From contig NW_020825298.1 in assembly GCF_003286085.1 (NCBI RefSeq), positions 4,526,001 to 4,590,000 of the forward strand: 64,000 nt of DNA, read 5' to 3'. Below the pieces are notes generated by a model, which made no database searches, was not told where the DNA came from, and saw only the letters and a list, made by a program, of their open reading frames with translations. Origin of the DNA: Drosophila persimilis. Its lineage: Eukaryota; Arthropoda; Insecta; Diptera; Drosophilidae. Position numbers and translations under genes: made by a program. Of this stretch, positions 1 to 11,186 are shown in pieces (the first letter of the stretch is position 1; each line of letters starts with the position of its first letter).

Positions 1-3000
1 TCCAGCGCACAGCTGATGATCGCTTGCTCTCACTCGCCTGGTCTCTCGCGCACGCTGGGCTCTCTCTCTTCGAAGATTATTGCGCTCTTGCCGGCTGCTT
101 ACGTTATTACATTACGTTAGGCGGTTGGCTTTCTTATTGTTGTAATGAATGCATTGTGCATTTCCAGGCCCTGACCTCCATATCTGTACCGTTAACTGTT
201 ATAATCGGATATCTCGTAAGCCCTCTCTCTCTCTGTCTCGGACTGGGTAATTCTCGCCTTTTCTTGGGGCTTGGCTCCGTGCGTGGTTTGGCATAAGTTT
301 CCCTGGTGACGTCGCTTGCATATTTGATTCGCAATTTTCTTTCTTTGTGATTCATTCATTTGCGGTTTTAACAACTAAAATTCCTTTGATTTGGAAAATC
401 TCTTTGGGATGTGGGTTATTAACCATATTGGTTATTAAGTGTTATTTGGATTTTATTGATGGCTGAATCGGAAACGTGTGTTATAAATAAATTAATTAAT
501 TATTGGCTTGCAGCAATTAACTTTCAGCAGTAATGGCCTTTTAATACTAGGTTTTGAGGAGGGTTTCGTACCTAATAGGGTTTGCGGAATTTACTCAAAT
601 CATCAGTTCGTTAAGGAATTCATTTGGAACGAGGTAATTGGCGGGGAACACTTTCTGTACTCCCATTATAGACTATCTTCATCTGTAACTTTTTCTTGTT
701 CTAGTTTTTATTTGGGTTCTATAAAATTAAGATAAATTTCCTATGCACGTGGTATCTTTTTGTAGAATTGTATGGGTGGGATACCAGTAAGATAAGATAA
801 CAACTCTTAAAACTAATATATTTTTTCTTTAGGATGGTCGTTCCATTTTGGGTGAAAGAAGAATCCTCTAAAAAAAACATTTTCCCTATTGCTTTGGGAA
901 ACATTTTCTTTTAGCTTTATCAGCTATCCTACATACATCTCCAATGCCACACCCCTTGACATCAACTTCGAATACATCGCATATTGGTTCCATTTAAGCA
1001 TCTTTAAAATGCTGCTCACTCAGGGCTAAACAATCCCTATAACCAATCAATTAGTCAATCTATTCCTGACACGAATTACTCAAAGATTTGATCTGAGTTC
1101 ATAGTACAACTCGCAACCCTACCCTAGCGCTCTATAGCACCTGTCCCCATCTCAGGAAACATACCTTTAGCCCTAACACTCTGCCCAACGCTTGCCGCGT
1201 TCATCTCTCCACCTTTCTGTCGACGACTGGTTCTCATCCCGAATCGACTTACATTGTACACACAGACAATTCCTAACTGGCAATTAGACGATAGGCAAAT
1301 CGCGTTCAACGTATCGTATGAGCATTTTCCGTCGATAATTGATAATTACGTGATCTGCAAGCCGGATGGACTCTAAAGCCAGTCGGGCAATCGATTTTTA
1401 TAACATCAAATTATGGTGATTGAGTTGGGTTCGTGAACCCAGCAATTGCAATCCATAGCTCGGATAAATGGCGCAGTTTCCCTCTGGATGTTGATGCGGA
1501 TGAGGTGGCCTTGGATGCCGACGGAGGGAATGCGAGTAATTAATTTCCAAGCTACAGGCGGAAGATAAGCCTCATTGGATGGGACAACAAGATAGCGATC
1601 CACCGCCCAGATAATTTAGATATTTGGCCTGCTTATCAGCACCCCAATTATGTGGGTTTTCCAGGCGATGATGCCAGCGATGATAGTAATGTGGTAGATA
1701 GGATATATTCTCTGTACATCAAATGATTAGGCTACCAATTGCGTATGCTCCACCCCCGACTCAACACCCCAACATTTGTAGCGATTCCCACGAACTTTGG
1801 CCAATGAAAATTTACTTGTTCATCGTCAGCTCGCAATATTACTCAATCCTCTTCAGATGATTTATCTCAGTTACGTGGATTCCCTCCGAGCTGTGGGAGC
1901 TGCATTTGAATTTCTAATTCGCGACTCGCGACTCGCGAGACAACGTCGCGATATTTTCCCCCCTCCAATAATTCTCGCTGGAAAAACTACAATAACTCAA
2001 AGATCTTGTGGGAGTTGCTTCAATCTCTGGTTGGGTGATTCACATATTGATTTCACGTTAAACGTTTTTGGTTAAACATTTCAGACATCTCAGAGTTCAC
2101 AGAGGAATTTCCGGAAATTTTGTATACCATTTCGCACTGCTGATTAGATCTTCTTAAGTGTTGCTTTCCAAAAAGATTTGCCCTTTGGTTTTTACGAACC
2201 CTATTTTTGTACCAGTCTGAGTAAGTAACGACTAATTAAGCGATTAAATGATTCCCTGAAAATATAATTTGGTGGAACCCAGGGCAACCTAGGGGAATAT
2301 AGCTTCGAAGAAAGGAATGGGACTAAGGTCCAAAGCTTATCAGAAGGGCCCCAAAACCATTAAGCTGATTTAATTGAATAGGAAATCTATTTGCTTATTC
2401 AATTCGGTTGACAACTTAGGCTTTAATGCACTGAAAGCTAACGAACAAATTACACTTTGTCGTCGGAGGCAAACTACGCAAGCAGAGATCACGTTGACGG
2501 TATGATGATGATGATGATGATGATCGTCATCAAGGGGCTGTTGATTCCTGTTGTAAGCCCGACCGTTAGCTGATTAGACAAAGCGTGTCGCTCCCCGATT
2601 AAAGGTGACAAATTCATTTGGGTTCTTTTCGATCTATGTATGAACTATATAGAACTTATTTTAAATACTATAGATTCCAAAAATATAGTATAAAAACCTT
2701 GATAGCAATCCGGGGACAGCACATGAGGATAGAGCGTGTTCGACGGGAAACGAACCCAAATAAAATATGAAAACTTACCCCACGATTCAGTGCAAAACTG
2801 TGCTAAACAAAGGGTCAACATCTGGGTTCAAGATCATTTATTTTTCCAGGGCGACACTTTTACGCCAGAGAGATTTATTCCAAAACAAAAATGTTCAAGA
2901 TGATAGCATAGCAAAATACTATAGAGTACAATAAATAAACAAATTTATAAAAAAAATGAACCGAAAAAAAGGGAAGAATCATCGTCCAGCAATAAGCAAT

Positions 3001-6000
3001 AGGAAAATAAGAAGTCTTTCTTTATGCCGGGCCAGAAATCGCAAGAAAATAAAATCGCATTATTAAAAGTCCACTTTGGACGCCAAATGTTTCGCTAATG
3101 AGATATAAATATATACTTTACAAATATACTATATACATATATATCCAAAACCAAATCGGCTTACGTACCAATATCCACAGCACTCGGACTCAACTCGGAA
3201 TCCCCTCCATTTGGGAACTAATTAAGTCTGACAGGGGGTGGAAAGGTACCATAGGAAGAGTCTGGGCCCTGGGTTCTGGGACTGGGACTGTCTTGGAAAG
3301 ACACTGAGCCTGATTGGCATGCACACCACTGCAGGCCACAGAGAGGTGGGAGAGCGGGAACGTGCTCGGGGGCAAGCCCATTTGGCGTGACGTTAGATAA
3401 ATATGAATGAATCCAATGAATGAATAAATGAAGTGAAGTGAAGCCGGCCTCATGCTACCTCTCTACTTAGCATTTTGGTCTGCTGCCATCTCCCTATCGT
3501 ATGATAGAGCGATCAATCGTTTAATGATCGTATCAGATCTCGGCTAGGAGATTCTACGACGGGCGTACATGACGATGGTGGCGTAGACAGACGAGAGCGA
3601 ACCGGACCAGAACTGAATGAATCAATTTGGTTCCAGAGACGGAATATAGTCCACGCTTTAGCGATGGGATTTATTGGGATGGGATAGAAATTAAGCGAAC
3701 CAAAACTAATGCCGCACTTAAGTAGCCCTCTAAGTGAAACTATTGCAAATGAGCAATGAAAACTCAAAATTACCTTCCTTTTCTGTTGCAGGCAGAAGTT
3801 ATACAACGAAAAGAGAAATCAAATCGGAGCCCGATTTTCATGTAAGGGTATAATTATACCCATAGGAAAAATTAAAGTAAAGAGAAAACTTCATGGAATT
3901 TTCTAATAATTCCAAACCAAAAATTTGGAAAAAGACAGCAGGGCTTCAACACACACAATCTCAAACGAAATTTGAAAGATTCTGAAAGCTATAGCAATCA
4001 CAAAACTATCCAGATCTTACACTGTAGTCATTCATCGTATTCTCGGATCTTTAAAATTATGGGTTTTATGCAGTTTTTCGATTATAGATTTCTATTTTGA
4101 ATTATAGTATTCAATTATTCATTTCCAGTATAACATATTATTACATTCACTATAAATGTAAGCTATTTGTGGGGACGCAAAACTATAAGTTCCTGTTAAT
4201 CATCAAGTGATTCATGCACATTCAACAACCATTTTATGCTCCCCCAAAAGAACATTGAATTAACCATTAGTTACTACTACTATTTCTGGTTTTTCCTTCC
4301 CATAGTAGCGTTACCTCCCTCAACCAAAGTTTCATCTCTAGCCAAAACCCATGCGTCACTTTCTTTCCACCCACCATAACAGACATAAGCCAACAACAGA
4401 GCGACGTCCAGAAAGCCACCGGAAACCCGCGAAAGAGCAGAACAGAACAGAAAGGAGGAGTAATTAGAATTCGAGACACGCGAGCCAAGTCCATATTTTA
4501 CGATGCCATGTTCTCGTATATTGTATATCGAAAGGTGTGTTCTGAAAGAAAGACAAGACGCGCTCAGATCCGCTCACAATGGATTGTTGCATATGAATAT
4601 CAATATTCTTTTGGTCATTTCATTGTTTCAGTTCCTATAAGACTGCTGCTCTTCATGGAATCGAGTTGAACAAACTGTAAGAATAAACTGTAAAGTGGTG
4701 GAAATCGATGATGATGAAATGATGATCCTACAGAGAGTTGAGGTGATTGCACTCTACCTCCATGAGACAGCTGTCAATGGCACTCAACCTTCGCAGATTA
4801 AGTCGAAGCGGCGGCAAAAATGAAGGAACAGAACAAAAAATAATAGATCAAGCAGCTGCTGCATGGATGCATATGCGTCTTTATCGGCTTTTATATGACA
4901 TTATGCTCAAACTTGACCGATATAGCTTATCATAGGAAAAAACCAGTGAGTTTTTATTATAAATCCCCCTCCAATGAGAATGATAAGCAGAAAACTTATG
5001 GCTGCAAAAACGGTTCCCCATCAATTGAATGACAATTGAGTAGATTAAAGAAAAAGACAGATAAATGCTTATAGAAAAAGAGATAGAATGTACAGAAATA
5101 GAGAGATGGAGAAGAACTATTGCGATGGTGGTGGTGCAATTAGACACTTCCTTAAAATGCATTTAGGATGTTATAAAAAAACAGCGAAAAGAAGAAACCA
5201 AAGAAACAACTCTATCAAATTTACAGACAATGCTCTCCAGGAAGATAGTTCAAACCCTTTCAAATCTATCCTTAAACCAACCCTAATGGACAAAAGTCTG
5301 CCTAGGGCTGAACCAAAACAAAGGAACAATGGTTGTCATGTTTTAAGAGAAGTTGTGCTGTATATACGCTGCCCTAGACAAAATTGATATTCCGTTGAAG
5401 AGAACTTGCACTGTATATATTGCACTATGTACTCGTACGTAGACATTTGATTTGGTATGAATGAATAAACCATCTCCAAAAAGGCCAGACGTTTGCTGAA
5501 ACTGAGTATGTCCGATCCAGAGAGCTTGTGGTGCATATACTCATATGAATTATCCATATCCGACCCTGTAGAAGTCGGACGTGTCTGCCAAAAGCTGACC
5601 AAAACACACCAACTGTTGATGTCCACGCAAGTGAGATTGTGGGATACACTGCTATATGGACATTTTATATTCATATGAATAATCCATATACGCACGGCAG
5701 GGTTCACAAAGGCAAAGGCACTTACATAGCACTTACAATAATTGAATTGCACTAGCCATTCAAGACTATTCTTTGAGCGCACAATCATTGAAACATTGAG
5801 CGTTTCTCACTAATTAATTATTGTTTCACATTTACATTTAAGCTCTTTCTGTTAAAAATAAACTTAAACTTACACAGTATATAAAAAATATGCATCTACA
5901 AATGCGGTGGCTTGTCTTCCCACTACTTGTTGTGCCCGCAACTGCAGCACAAATAAAATATAAACTACTATATGGGAAAAAGGAAACGAAAACAAAACGC

Positions 6001-6629
6001 GTAATAGCCGCACCGAATGAGGGGTGAAAGTGCAAAAAGGGGGTTGAAAATGCATTGCATTCTGGTCACAGCGCGCCAACAGTTGGTGGTAACATATTTA
6101 AATTCTGTATTAGTATCGAAAAATTTGCCATGGTACACCAGATGGCGATAGTATTGCAAGCCAGCTCTCGGGAATGAGCATTTGCCCTTTTTGTTTAAAC
6201 CTTATTTTATAAACTATTCAGTTAAGATGAGTCATTCAAATTACCTCATCTTGCAGAAAATTGATGAATTGATCGGTTAAAACTATGTGGGCAAAGCTGC
6301 GAGACTTATTTACCTGGTAATATTCAACGGACCATCAAAATGGCGCAATATGGATTCCAATGCTCGACGGAGAACGATTAACCCATTGTAAGCCAAGGGG
6401 TATTCAAATATGTCCTCGAAAATATCTAAACTTGAAGAATTTTTGCACAGTTCAGTTGAAAGATATAGTGGGATTTTTTGCAAGTAAAGAGGTCGGATAG
6501 GATGGATCTACAAGAAGAATTTACAATCAGTAATATTTTCAGCCATTTACCTGAAGTAGTTGAACTATTTAAATATAGGGGGCTTAAGTGGGCTAAGTAG
6601 CACGCCAATTTTTATTAAATTTATAAACA
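1..6629. other. Gene-free stretch, left end of window
   Basis: No reading frame here has convincing coding character; the open frames are short and A/T-rich or lie in CT-rich low-complexity DNA. Visible structure: an ATG/ATC trinucleotide run at about 2502-2523, a short CGACTCG direct repeat near 1920-1940, and a 20-base near-repeat built on CATATGAAT around 5541 and 5670. A small broken reading frame at 6229-6384 is listed separately. The stretch could be intergenic or part of a large intron of a gene beyond the left edge. Confidence 0.6.
6229..6384 (+). pseudogene. Possible small broken coding fragment
   Basis: An ATG at about 6229 opens a 17-codon frame (begins MSHSNYLILQ) ending at TAA near 6280. 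The same frame then continues without a stop for about 34 codons (begins NYVGKAARLIYL) to about 6384, where it meets a GTAAGC donor-like site. The frame therefore looks like a short coding stretch broken by one in-frame stop, which suggests a decayed gene fragment; a fortuitous open frame is equally possible. No family recognised. Confidence 0.2.
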
Positions 6630-7477
6630 ATGAAAATATCAAGATTTAAGAAATCCCACAAAACTTTGGTGTTTTTTGCAACAAACTTCGACTATCGGGA
6701 GCCCTACCAGGTCCTGGTTGACGCCACCTTCTGCCAGGCAGCGCTGCTGGTGAGTTTCCATAGAAGTGAAAACGGAACTTGTTGAATATTGATGCATTTT
6801 AAATTGCAGCACAAAATTGGTATTGACGAGCAGATTAGGAAGTATTTCCAATGTAGTGCCAAACTGCTGACCACCCAGTGTGTGATTCTCGAGGCGGAGG
6901 CTTTGGGCGCACCTCTGACAGGAGCCACAACGCTTGTCAAGAAGTTCCATGTGCACAAATGCGGACACGAGGGCAAGCCTGTTCCTGCCGCTGATTGCAT
7001 CAAATCAATGGTGAGATTGACAGGAATCCAGGAATTAATAACTAATGCCACACTTCCAAACAGACCAAAGACAATCGCTATATTATCGCCTCCCAGGACC
7101 GCCTGCTTCAGGAGAGTCTGCGCAAGATTCCCGGACGGTGCCTGCTCTATCTGCACAAAGCCACTCCCGTGCTGGAGGCCCCCTCGAAAGCATCAAAAAA
7201 GTGGGTGCTAAAGCAGGCCAAGGACCTCATGCTGGGCAAGCATGCCGCAAAGATTGACTACATGAAAGAAAAGCAGGGCCTTAAGCCAGTAGAGGCCACC
7301 AGCAGTTCAACAAAACGCAAAGGACCCAAGAATCCCAATCCTCTGTCCTGTAAAAAAAGCAAAAAAGAAAAGGCTAAGTCGCCGCTACAAGGAGTAGAAC
7401 AAACAGCACTGACAAAAGCAAAGCGGAAACGTGTCAAGATCCCGGCTCATGTCAAGGCAGCTCTTGGGAAAGATTAG
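6630..7477 (+). CDS. Utp23: Utp23, rRNA-processing PIN-fold protein (3 exons)
   Basis: Exons 6630-6749, 6810-7010 and 7064-7477 join in phase to 244 residues; all junctions are GT-AG and the introns are 60 and 53 bases. The start is the ATG of MKISRFKKSHKT, the usual N-terminus of the Fcf1/Utp23 family. Seen: a PIN-like core with VLVDATFCQAAL near residues 29-40, a Cys/His cluster (FHVHKCGH, about residues 90-97) matching the zinc-binding site of Utp23, the NRYIIASQD strand, and a Lys-rich tail carrying the family's PNPLSC motif. Utp23 is a nucleolar factor of the small-subunit processome needed for early 18S rRNA cleavages and snR30/U17 release; its PIN domain is thought to lack nuclease activity. 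It is convergent with the dehydrogenase gene downstream (262 bases apart). Confidence 0.93.
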
Positions 7478-7739
7478 GCCTTAAAATAGTTGGTTATGTG
7501 ATTTAAGCAAGATAATATCTGAAGAAATCTTGATTATAGTGCGTTTCGCAACTATTAGAATGTATATAGCAACACCATCAAGTGATTCTACTTGAAATCG
7601 AGTGTAGTCTCAACCAGATTACCAGGAAAGTAAACAAACGCAATTCACTTTATCTTGTATACATATTCATATATTTGTATAGTTAAATGTTGTACATGTA
7701 TAAAAGTTGTGGGAGCACCGAGACGGGCAACGCCGCATC

Positions 7740-8705
7740 TCACAATTTACCCTCGCGAATTTTGTTGAGCGTCTGTTCGGTCATGAACTGGCCGAGGATC
7801 TTGGTCAGTGTCGGATTGCGGGCACAGTAGGCCAGTAGATTGACGGGGAAGAGGCCACACCAGGTGAGATCCATCTTGTTGGCCAGTGCGACGGCAAAGA
7901 GTTCGCCGCAGCGATCCGCTGTCATCCGCTTCTGATTTGCCGTACTTTGTCCGTACTTGGCGCCCTGCTCTCCGGTGAAGGCCTCCTGCAGGAAGTCCGT
8001 GGCAATGGGCCCCGGGGCGAAGATGGTCACATCCAACTTACGCATCTCCAGCTTCAGGGACAGCAGATAGGCGTTCAGGGCATGCTTGGCCGCACAATAG
8101 GTAGCCGAGAATGGCACAGGACCGAAGCCGGCGATGCTGGAAGTGGCGGCCACATGACCACGACCACCGTTCTGCTCGATGAAGTAGCGCACGACGAGTC
8201 GCGTCAGATGGACCACGGAAAAGACATCCAGCTCGAACAGCTCCCGATCCACCTCGATCTCGATGTCCGTCCAGCTGGCACGCTGCGATCTTCCCGCATT
8301 GTTCACCAGCACATCCAGGCGATCGAAGTGATTGAGAACCGTGAATAGGTTGGACTCATGCCGCTGCAGCTGCAGCATATCCATGGGTAGAATCAGCACA
8401 TCCTTGGTGGCCAGTAGGCCACGAGCCGCTGCCAAGCACTCCTCCTGGACCACCTCTAGTTGCTCCACCCGCCGGGCACTCAACACCAGTCGAACACCAT
8501 GGCGGGCCAGGCTCAGTGCCAAAGAGCGTCCAATGCCGCTCGAGGCGCCCGTTATCCAAACCACCTGTCCGCGCATCGACGACAGCGAGACGCCGAACTT
8601 TGATTTGAACCACAGGGCCACATTGCAGTCTAGCACGATCCACAGCAGCACATAGATCACATAGTACGCTACCAACAGTAGCAGCAGGAACTCTAGGAAG
8701 CTCAT
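7740..8705 (-). CDS. DHRS7-type short-chain dehydrogenase/reductase
   Basis: Single exon, 321 residues from the ATG at 8705; the open frame extends further upstream but without an ATG. Residues 3-25 form a strong hydrophobic helix (MSFLEFLLLLLVAYY), so the enzyme is probably anchored to the ER membrane. The classical SDR fold follows: cofactor loop TGASSGIG at 52-59, NNAG at 135-138, catalytic Ser at about 190, YCAAK with Tyr203 and Lys207, and PG at 231-232. SDRs reduce or oxidise carbonyl/hydroxyl groups using NAD(P)H; the DHRS7 subgroup acts on steroids and retinoids in vertebrates, but the fly substrate is unknown. The position next to Rrp40 fits D. melanogaster CG31937 (from memory). It lies 462 bases downstream of Rrp40 on the same strand. 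Confidence 0.93.
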   Translation of the reverse strand: MSFLEFLLLLLVAYYVIYVLLWIVLDCNVALWFKSKFGVSLSSMRGQVVWITGASSGIGRSLALSLARHGVRLVLSARRVEQLEVVQEECLAAARGLLATKDVLILPMDMLQLQRHESNLFTVLNHFDRLDVLVNNAGRSQRASWTDIEIEVDRELFELDVFSVVHLTRLVVRYFIEQNGGRGHVAATSSIAGFGPVPFSATYCAAKHALNAYLLSLKLEMRKLDVTIFAPGPIATDFLQEAFTGEQGAKYGQSTANQKRMTADRCGELFAVALANKMDLTWCGLFPVNLLAYCARNPTLTKILGQFMTEQTLNKIREGKL

Positions 8706-9167
8706 TACGGTGCGGTGCGGTGGGCTGCGGCCTTGTTTGCTACCTTTGCACTTTGCCGTAAGCCGTAAGAGAATCAACTGCCAAGCAAAAGTTCCGACTC
8801 TTATGGGTCGCCGCCGCACAGATAAGCCAGATCAGCTGTTTCCCACGCACACATCCATATCTTTTGGTTAACATGCCTATGCGATGAGGAAGATTGCTCC
8901 GGTGTGGGTTGGCAGAGATGATTCAGTGACTTGGGGTGTTAATTATGTGATTTCTTATAATTATTTGATATTTACATTGTTTTCCCGTTGGTATGTTAAA
9001 TGAGTTCCAATGGGGTGGACCATGGACCAGGAACACACACACCTGCTCATCTCCGACAGCAAACAGAAGAGGCTTTCACATAAAAGTAGCATGTAAGCAG
9101 TTCCATCAGAAATATTGAAAAAATTGCTTTTGTGGAAATGTAAGTAAACTAATTTTATTTGTACGGA

Positions 9168-9866
9168 CTAGGCCTGCAGCACATCGCCCAGACTGTCGCA
9201 GATTTTGTCGATCTCCGTGTAGCCGGCCTGCTCCATCGTCAGGATGGCATTCGACAGAGCCATTGTCTCGCGCAGGGAATTAGCCTTCACCCAGATCCGT
9301 CCGTTGACGCCGATGGCGATCTCGTAGGGCAGTTCACGGGTAAGGGCGGCCAATGCGGGACAGTTCTCCCGGAGCAGCAGGCGTCCCAAGTTGAGGGTGC
9401 ATTTGAAGAAGAAGCCATCGGCCAGCAGACCAAGTTTGCCGCGCTTTCCATTCGAGTTGACGCACACCAGCTCCGGCTCGATGTCCGCACTGGCGTTGAG
9501 CACACGGGCGTAGATGATATCTCCCGGATTGAGGTCGGGCCGGTTCTTCTTGGTAGCCGCCTCGAAGGCCAGATACGAAATGGATGCAATGTCCGCCGAG
9601 CCAATGTCCACGCGATACTGGTCCCCAGCCTTCCCCTTGATGATGCCCAGAACCAGATCTCCGCGAGCGGGCACATAGCGTCTCTGGTAGTTGTCAATCC
9701 AGTAGGTTCCAGGCTCCTTGTGGCGCAGAGGACCCGCTTTGCTGGCCACCACCGTATCGTCCAATCGCCGCAGTCCTGGTCCCAATATAACACGCTTCTC
9801 CTTCGCCACCTCTTCTATGATCGTGATGCGCTCTCCAGGCATTACAATTGCGTTGCTGCTGTCCAT
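9168..9866 (-). CDS. Rrp40: Rrp40, RNA exosome cap subunit (EXOSC3)
   Basis: Single exon, 232 residues, ATG at 9866 and TAG at 9168. Domain order is that of Rrp40/EXOSC3: a short N-terminal beta domain (MPGERI..., residues 9-60), an S1 RNA-binding domain at about 64-139 (RGDLVLGIIKGKAGDQYRVD), and a C-terminal KH domain at about 155-230 with the GVNGRIWVKA form of the GxNG motif (GVNG at 186-189). Rrp40 is one of three S1/KH cap proteins that sit on the RNase PH ring of the nuclear and cytoplasmic exosome and thread RNA for 3'-5' processing of 5.8S rRNA precursors and for RNA decay. The gene is head-to-head with Eno, its start codon 375 bases from the upstream Eno exon, so the two may share a promoter region. 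Confidence 0.96.
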   Translation of the reverse strand: MDSSNAIVMPGERITIIEEVAKEKRVILGPGLRRLDDTVVASKAGPLRHKEPGTYWIDNYQRRYVPARGDLVLGIIKGKAGDQYRVDIGSADIASISYLAFEAATKKNRPDLNPGDIIYARVLNASADIEPELVCVNSNGKRGKLGLLADGFFFKCTLNLGRLLLRENCPALAALTRELPYEIAIGVNGRIWVKANSLRETMALSNAILTMEQAGYTEIDKICDSLGDVLQA

Positions 9867-10240
9867 TTTATCAGTTTAACGCCAAATCGAAACGAAATCC
9901 AAAACAAAAGCCGGCCGCGTGTGTTGTTTGAAACATATGGTCACAGGCGGTGCGTTTTGCAGCACTGCTTTGGCAGCCCTGGTTGCTGGAAATGTTAGTT
10001 TAACGGAAGATAACATAGCCTGTTTTTCTCTTTTCCTGTTTTCCGCCCAATTTAATATTTTCCTTGCTTTTTTTTCCGCCCCACAGTTGGCGTGTAACCT
10101 TGTGCGAAGGTCGATTCTCCCCCAAAAAAACGGAAAACCACCCCCCACCACCCCCTTTTCAAAAGCGGCGCAGCACCTGGAAACGCACACATAAAGAGAG
10201 CGATTCTCTCCCAAAAAACCCACCCAGCATGTTTGCGAGC
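9867..10240. promoter_or_regulatory. Divergent Rrp40/Eno intergenic region
   Basis: This 374-base gap separates the Rrp40 start (leftward) from the alternative Eno first coding exon (rightward). It contains a T-rich tract at 10029-10080 and C-rich and A-rich tracts at 10120-10180. TGGTCACAGG near 9938 resembles the Ohler motif 1 core promoter element (YGGTCACACTR) but mismatches it at the end. No TATA box is obvious. The position implies promoters in both directions; start sites cannot be placed by eye. Confidence 0.45.
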
Positions 10241-10437
10241 ATGCTAGCTTTCCGTGGCGCTCTCCGCTGCTGGCCCCAAACTGCGCGAGCAGCGAGAAAT
10301 GGCGAGGCGGCCTCCTCCGTCATTTTCTCGTCCACGGTTTTCATTAGCAAAGCAGCCAGCAACAGCAGAAGCAACGCCGGACGCACTCTAGAATCGCTAT
10401 CATCTGGATTTAAGTTTATCAAGTTTAAAAGTTCTTG
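10241..10437 (+). CDS. Eno: Eno alternative first exon, N-terminal extension
   Basis: From the ATG at 10241 (another in-frame ATG is at 10229) an open frame of 65 codons plus two bases runs to a GTATGT donor at 10438. Spliced to the acceptor before 11180 it reads ...KSS-C-S-N and then enolase [10 protein letters not shown] in phase, adding 68 residues (501 in total). The segment starts MLAFRGALRCWPQTARAARN, has many Arg, Ser and Ala and almost no acidic residues, so it resembles a mitochondrial presequence. From memory, the D. melanogaster enolase record is about 500 residues with a similar MLxFRGA start, which supports a real conserved isoform. The intron is 742 bases. Cleavage and localisation are inference. 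Confidence 0.75.
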
Positions 10438-10814
10438 GTATGTATCTGTGTGTGTGCCTAATAATATTTAATAATTTGATCTGCCAAGTGTGTTTAATTG
10501 TTCCATCAATTTTTCAATCAAATCTGCTCTGCCACAAAGTTTCTGCGATTATCTAACAAAAATGTCTGTGCAAATTTTTCAAGTGCCCCTCCTCCTCCGC
10601 TGGCTTTTTTCGATGATTCAATTTCATCTAAAACAATGAGAAATAATGTTTATTGCAATTATTTCCACAAATCGTGTAGTTTCGCTTTTTTCTGAGCGCC
10701 CCCAAAATGGCGAGGCGGCCTCCCCTCCCCTCCACCGTCATTTTCTCGACCACACCGAAAGTTACTTTTGTTGTTGGAAATAACACATAACAAGGATGTC
10801 GAAAATCCTTATTT

Positions 10815-10822
10815 TATCGATA
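10815..10822. promoter_or_regulatory. DRE-type element in first Eno intron
   Basis: A perfect TATCGATA palindrome, the core bound by DREF in many Drosophila housekeeping and growth genes. GTCGATAG (10861) and ATCGATAA (10891) lie nearby, upstream of the short-isoform start, where a second Eno promoter would be expected. The match is exact but short, and its function is inferred. Confidence 0.4.
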
Positions 10823-11010
10823 AAATAATATAATTATATTAGAGATTAGAGTGGCAAAAAGTCGATAGTTCAGCAAAAAAGTGCAACGAGATCGATAACT
10901 AATCTTTCTGTTTTGTTTTCATTTTTTTCTTCCACCGCATTCGCGGTGTAACTTTACATTCACATTTACTTTACTTTACATTTTACATACACACACGTCA
11001 GTTTGCGACA

Positions 11011-11067
11011 TGACCTTGATTTGACCTGCGTTTCGACACGCCAAAAATGACTTTCATTTGACCTTCG
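11011..11067 (-). promoter_or_regulatory. ERR-type nuclear receptor half-site cluster
   Basis: TGACCTTGA at 11011-11019 is, on the reverse strand, TCAAGGTCA, the consensus extended half-site of estrogen-related receptors. TGACCT at 11022-11027 and TGACCTTCG at 11059-11067 add two weaker half-sites within 60 bases. The cluster lies about 120-175 bases before the Eno start codon at 11187. Drosophila ERR is known to switch on glycolytic genes before larval growth, and Eno belongs to that class of targets. Occupancy here is inferred from sequence only. Confidence 0.5.
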
Positions 11068-11186
11068 TGCTTAAAACACTTAATTCAACGCTTTCCAACA
11101 CTGTTTTTCTGAGCGCGCACATTTAAAATGCAAAACAGCTGATAACAGAGATAACAAATAGTTCCCCTTGCATTTGCAGCTCCAAC

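Noticed and set aside
5336-5788. 150-codon minus-strand frame in the left gene-free stretch
   Set aside because: A/T-rich with Tyr/Ser/Ile-biased composition, internal DNA repeats translated in it, no splice partners and no recognisable domain.
8706-8819. 38-codon upstream extension of the dehydrogenase frame
   Set aside because: No ATG in the extension; starting at 8705 puts the membrane helix at the N-terminus as in DHRS7 proteins.
9159-9998. 279-codon plus-strand frame opposite Rrp40
   Set aside because: The minus strand gives an unambiguous Rrp40 with S1 and KH motifs; the plus frame is its complement.
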